Part shown: one piece after another, positions 63,136-64,000 of the stretch
Layout of the letters: each line of letters begins with the position of its first letter
Position numbering within the stretch: the stretch's first letter is position 1
Assembly: GCF_012223425.1 (NCBI RefSeq)
Contig: NZ_CP038798.1
Location: forward strand, 1-64,000
DNA from: Mycolicibacterium frederiksbergense
GTDB taxonomy: Bacteria; Actinomycetota; Actinomycetes; Mycobacteriales; Mycobacteriaceae
DNA length: 64,000 nucleotides
Direction of reading: 5' to 3'
Notes under the pieces: model-generated
The model's input: only the letters and a program-made list of their open reading frames with translations
What the model was told of the DNA's origin: nothing
Databases searched by the model: none
Program-made: the position numbers and the translations under genes

Positions 63136-64000
63136 GGTTGCGTCCAGCAGAGTGGTGTATGAGTCGGACCTGATTAGCGGTACCGGCGTGTCGTAGCCGA
63201 GTGATTGAGGGTCATCGCGTGATTCTTCGAGGGACCCGTCAAAGTCACTCGAGCAAAGGAATCGACGCGATGACCGTTGCCCACACCTGCCTGCGGTGCT
63301 GGCTGAACGACTCACCACCTGCCATCCCGACGTGTTGCGCGAGCTGCTGGCCACGTTTATCCACACCCTGATGGGTGCTGAGGCCGACGCCCTGTGCGGC
63401 GCCGGATACGGCGAGCGCAGCACCGAGCGCACCAACTCCCGCAACGGCTACCGGCACCGCCAATTCGACACCCGCGCAGGCTCATTGGATCTCGCGATCC
63501 CGAAGCTGCGCCAGGGCTCCTACTTCCCGGACTGGCTGCTGGAACGCCGCAAACGCGCGGAGCGGGCTCTGACGACGGTGGTCGCGACGTGCTACCTACT
63601 CGGTGTCTCCACGCGACGGATGGACAAGCTCGTCGAAACTCTCGGCATCACTTCGCTGTCGAAGTCGCAGGTGTCGGTGATGGCCAAGGAACTCGACACC
63701 GCAGTGGAAGCCTTCCGCACCCGGCCCTTGGACGCCGGCCCGTACACCTTCGTGGCCGCCGACGCCCTGGTGCTCAAGGTCCGCGAGGGCGGGCGGGTGG
63801 TCAACGTGCACGCCCTGATCGCGGTCGGGGTCAACGCCGAGGGCTACCGCGAGATCCTGGGTATTGACGTCAGTACCGCCGAGGACGGAGCCGGCTGGTT
63901 GACGTTCTGGCGGTCGCTGACCGCCCGAGGACTGTCCGGGGTCAAATTGGTCACCAGCGACGCCCACGCCGGCCTGGTGGCCGCGATCGGCGCCACGCTG
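63136..64000 (+). mobile_element. IS256-family element, copy 2 (runs off the right edge)
   Basis: Begins GGTTGCGTCCAGCAGAGTGG, identical to the left end at 15337, and stays close to copy 1 in noncoding and coding parts. Same orientation as copy 1. The right end lies outside the window. Confidence 0.88.
63296..64000 (+). CDS. IS256-family transposase, copy 2, partial, with 5' deletion
   Basis: Relative to copy 1 there is a 7-base deletion just after the ATG (63270), so that ATG is out of frame; the family frame is open from a GTG at 63296 (VLAERLTTCHPDVLRELLATFIHTLMGAEADALCGAGYGERSTERTNSRNGYRHR). It continues through TRRMDKLVETLGITSLSKSQVSVMAKELD, AGPYTFVAADALVLKVREGGRVVNVHALIAVGVNAEGYREILGIDV and SGVKLVTSDAHAGLVAAIGATL to the edge. 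It has no breaks where copy 1 has them (RPLDAGPY, GLSGVKL), so it serves as a reference for copy 1. Confidence 0.82.
   Translation, partial: MLAERLTTCHPDVLRELLATFIHTLMGAEADALCGAGYGERSTERTNSRNGYRHRQFDTRAGSLDLAIPKLRQGSYFPDWLLERRKRAERALTTVVATCYLLGVSTRRMDKLVETLGITSLSKSQVSVMAKELDTAVEAFRTRPLDAGPYTFVAADALVLKVREGGRVVNVHALIAVGVNAEGYREILGIDVSTAEDGAGWLTFWRSLTARGLSGVKLVTSDAHAGLVAAIGATL

Noticed and set aside
61600..63150. TCGACGGACGC near 61619 and 63100 as the target duplication of the second-type IS256
   Set aside because: The matches do not abut the inverted repeats and exceed the usual 8-9 bases; likely coincidental or part of older repeats.
1..64000. CRISPR arrays, tRNA or rRNA genes
   Set aside because: No spaced direct-repeat array and no recognisable tRNA cloverleaf or rRNA segment was seen while reading the window.

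Overview
The window looks like the catabolic, insertion-sequence-rich part of a mycobacterial genome or large plasmid (Mycolicibacterium-like). Evidence is the high G+C content, a complete yrbE-mce operon, an MmpS/MmpL pair, a mycofactocin-type SDR dehydrogenase, a Ser/Thr kinase with an extracytoplasmic domain, a PknH-type sensor protein and many actinobacterial insertion sequences.

Layout. 1-4.4 kb: mobile DNA, namely a three-gene tyrosine-recombinase cassette (TnpABC type) abutting the 3' part of an IS21 istB gene and an IS3 orfA remnant. 4.6-13.9 kb: a mce operon (yrbEA, yrbEB, mceA-F). 14.1-17.0 kb: an aldehyde dehydrogenase gene cut in two by an IS256-family element with an 8-bp target duplication. 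17.1-24.1 kb, minus strand: an eight-gene aromatic operon (Rieske dioxygenase alpha and beta, C-C hydrolase, Rieske ferredoxin, LigB-type extradiol dioxygenase, hydratase, acylating acetaldehyde dehydrogenase, aldolase), which would take an aromatic acid or ring to pyruvate and acetyl-CoA. 24.6-27.4 kb, plus strand: a ThDP enzyme and an SDR. 27.4-29.3 kb: IS remnants. 29.3-33.3 kb: a small accessory island (XRE regulator, two small proteins, a sigma-region-4-like regulator). 33.4-37.3 kb: a nested insertion, with a group II intron inside an IS3 element inside a yiaA/B-like gene. 37.3-43.6 kb: cell-envelope and signalling genes (proline-rich membrane protein, XRE protein, lipoprotein, Ser/Thr kinase, PknH-like sensor). 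43.9-45.3 kb: IS1380. 45.4-50.4 kb: pcaH-G-B-D with two IclR regulators. 50.4-55.8 kb: a phthalate-dioxygenase operon of actinobacterial type (PhtAa-Ab-x-B-Ac-Ad-C). 55.8-59.4 kb: SRPBCC protein, TetR, MmpS and a truncated MmpL. 59.4-64 kb: IS3, IS110 and IS256 elements, ending in a second copy of the IS256 element found at 15.3 kb.

How the parts fit. The pht products should convert phthalate to 3,4-dihydroxyphthalate and then protocatechuate; PcaHG opens that ring and PcaB and PcaD carry the product toward 3-oxoadipate. The 17-24 kb operon is a separate meta-cleavage route of unknown substrate. The mce transporter and aldehyde dehydrogenase beside it may supply or process the substrate; that is inference.

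Data quality. About thirty reading-frame breaks occur in the first 18 kb, and a few more near 23, 28.5, 56.3, 58.0 and 58.2 kb. In nearly every case I examined, adding one base to a short G or C run restores the expected protein. I therefore treat most of these genes as probably intact genes read through homopolymer undercalls, and list them as CDS with the breaks noted. No tRNA, rRNA or CRISPR array was seen.
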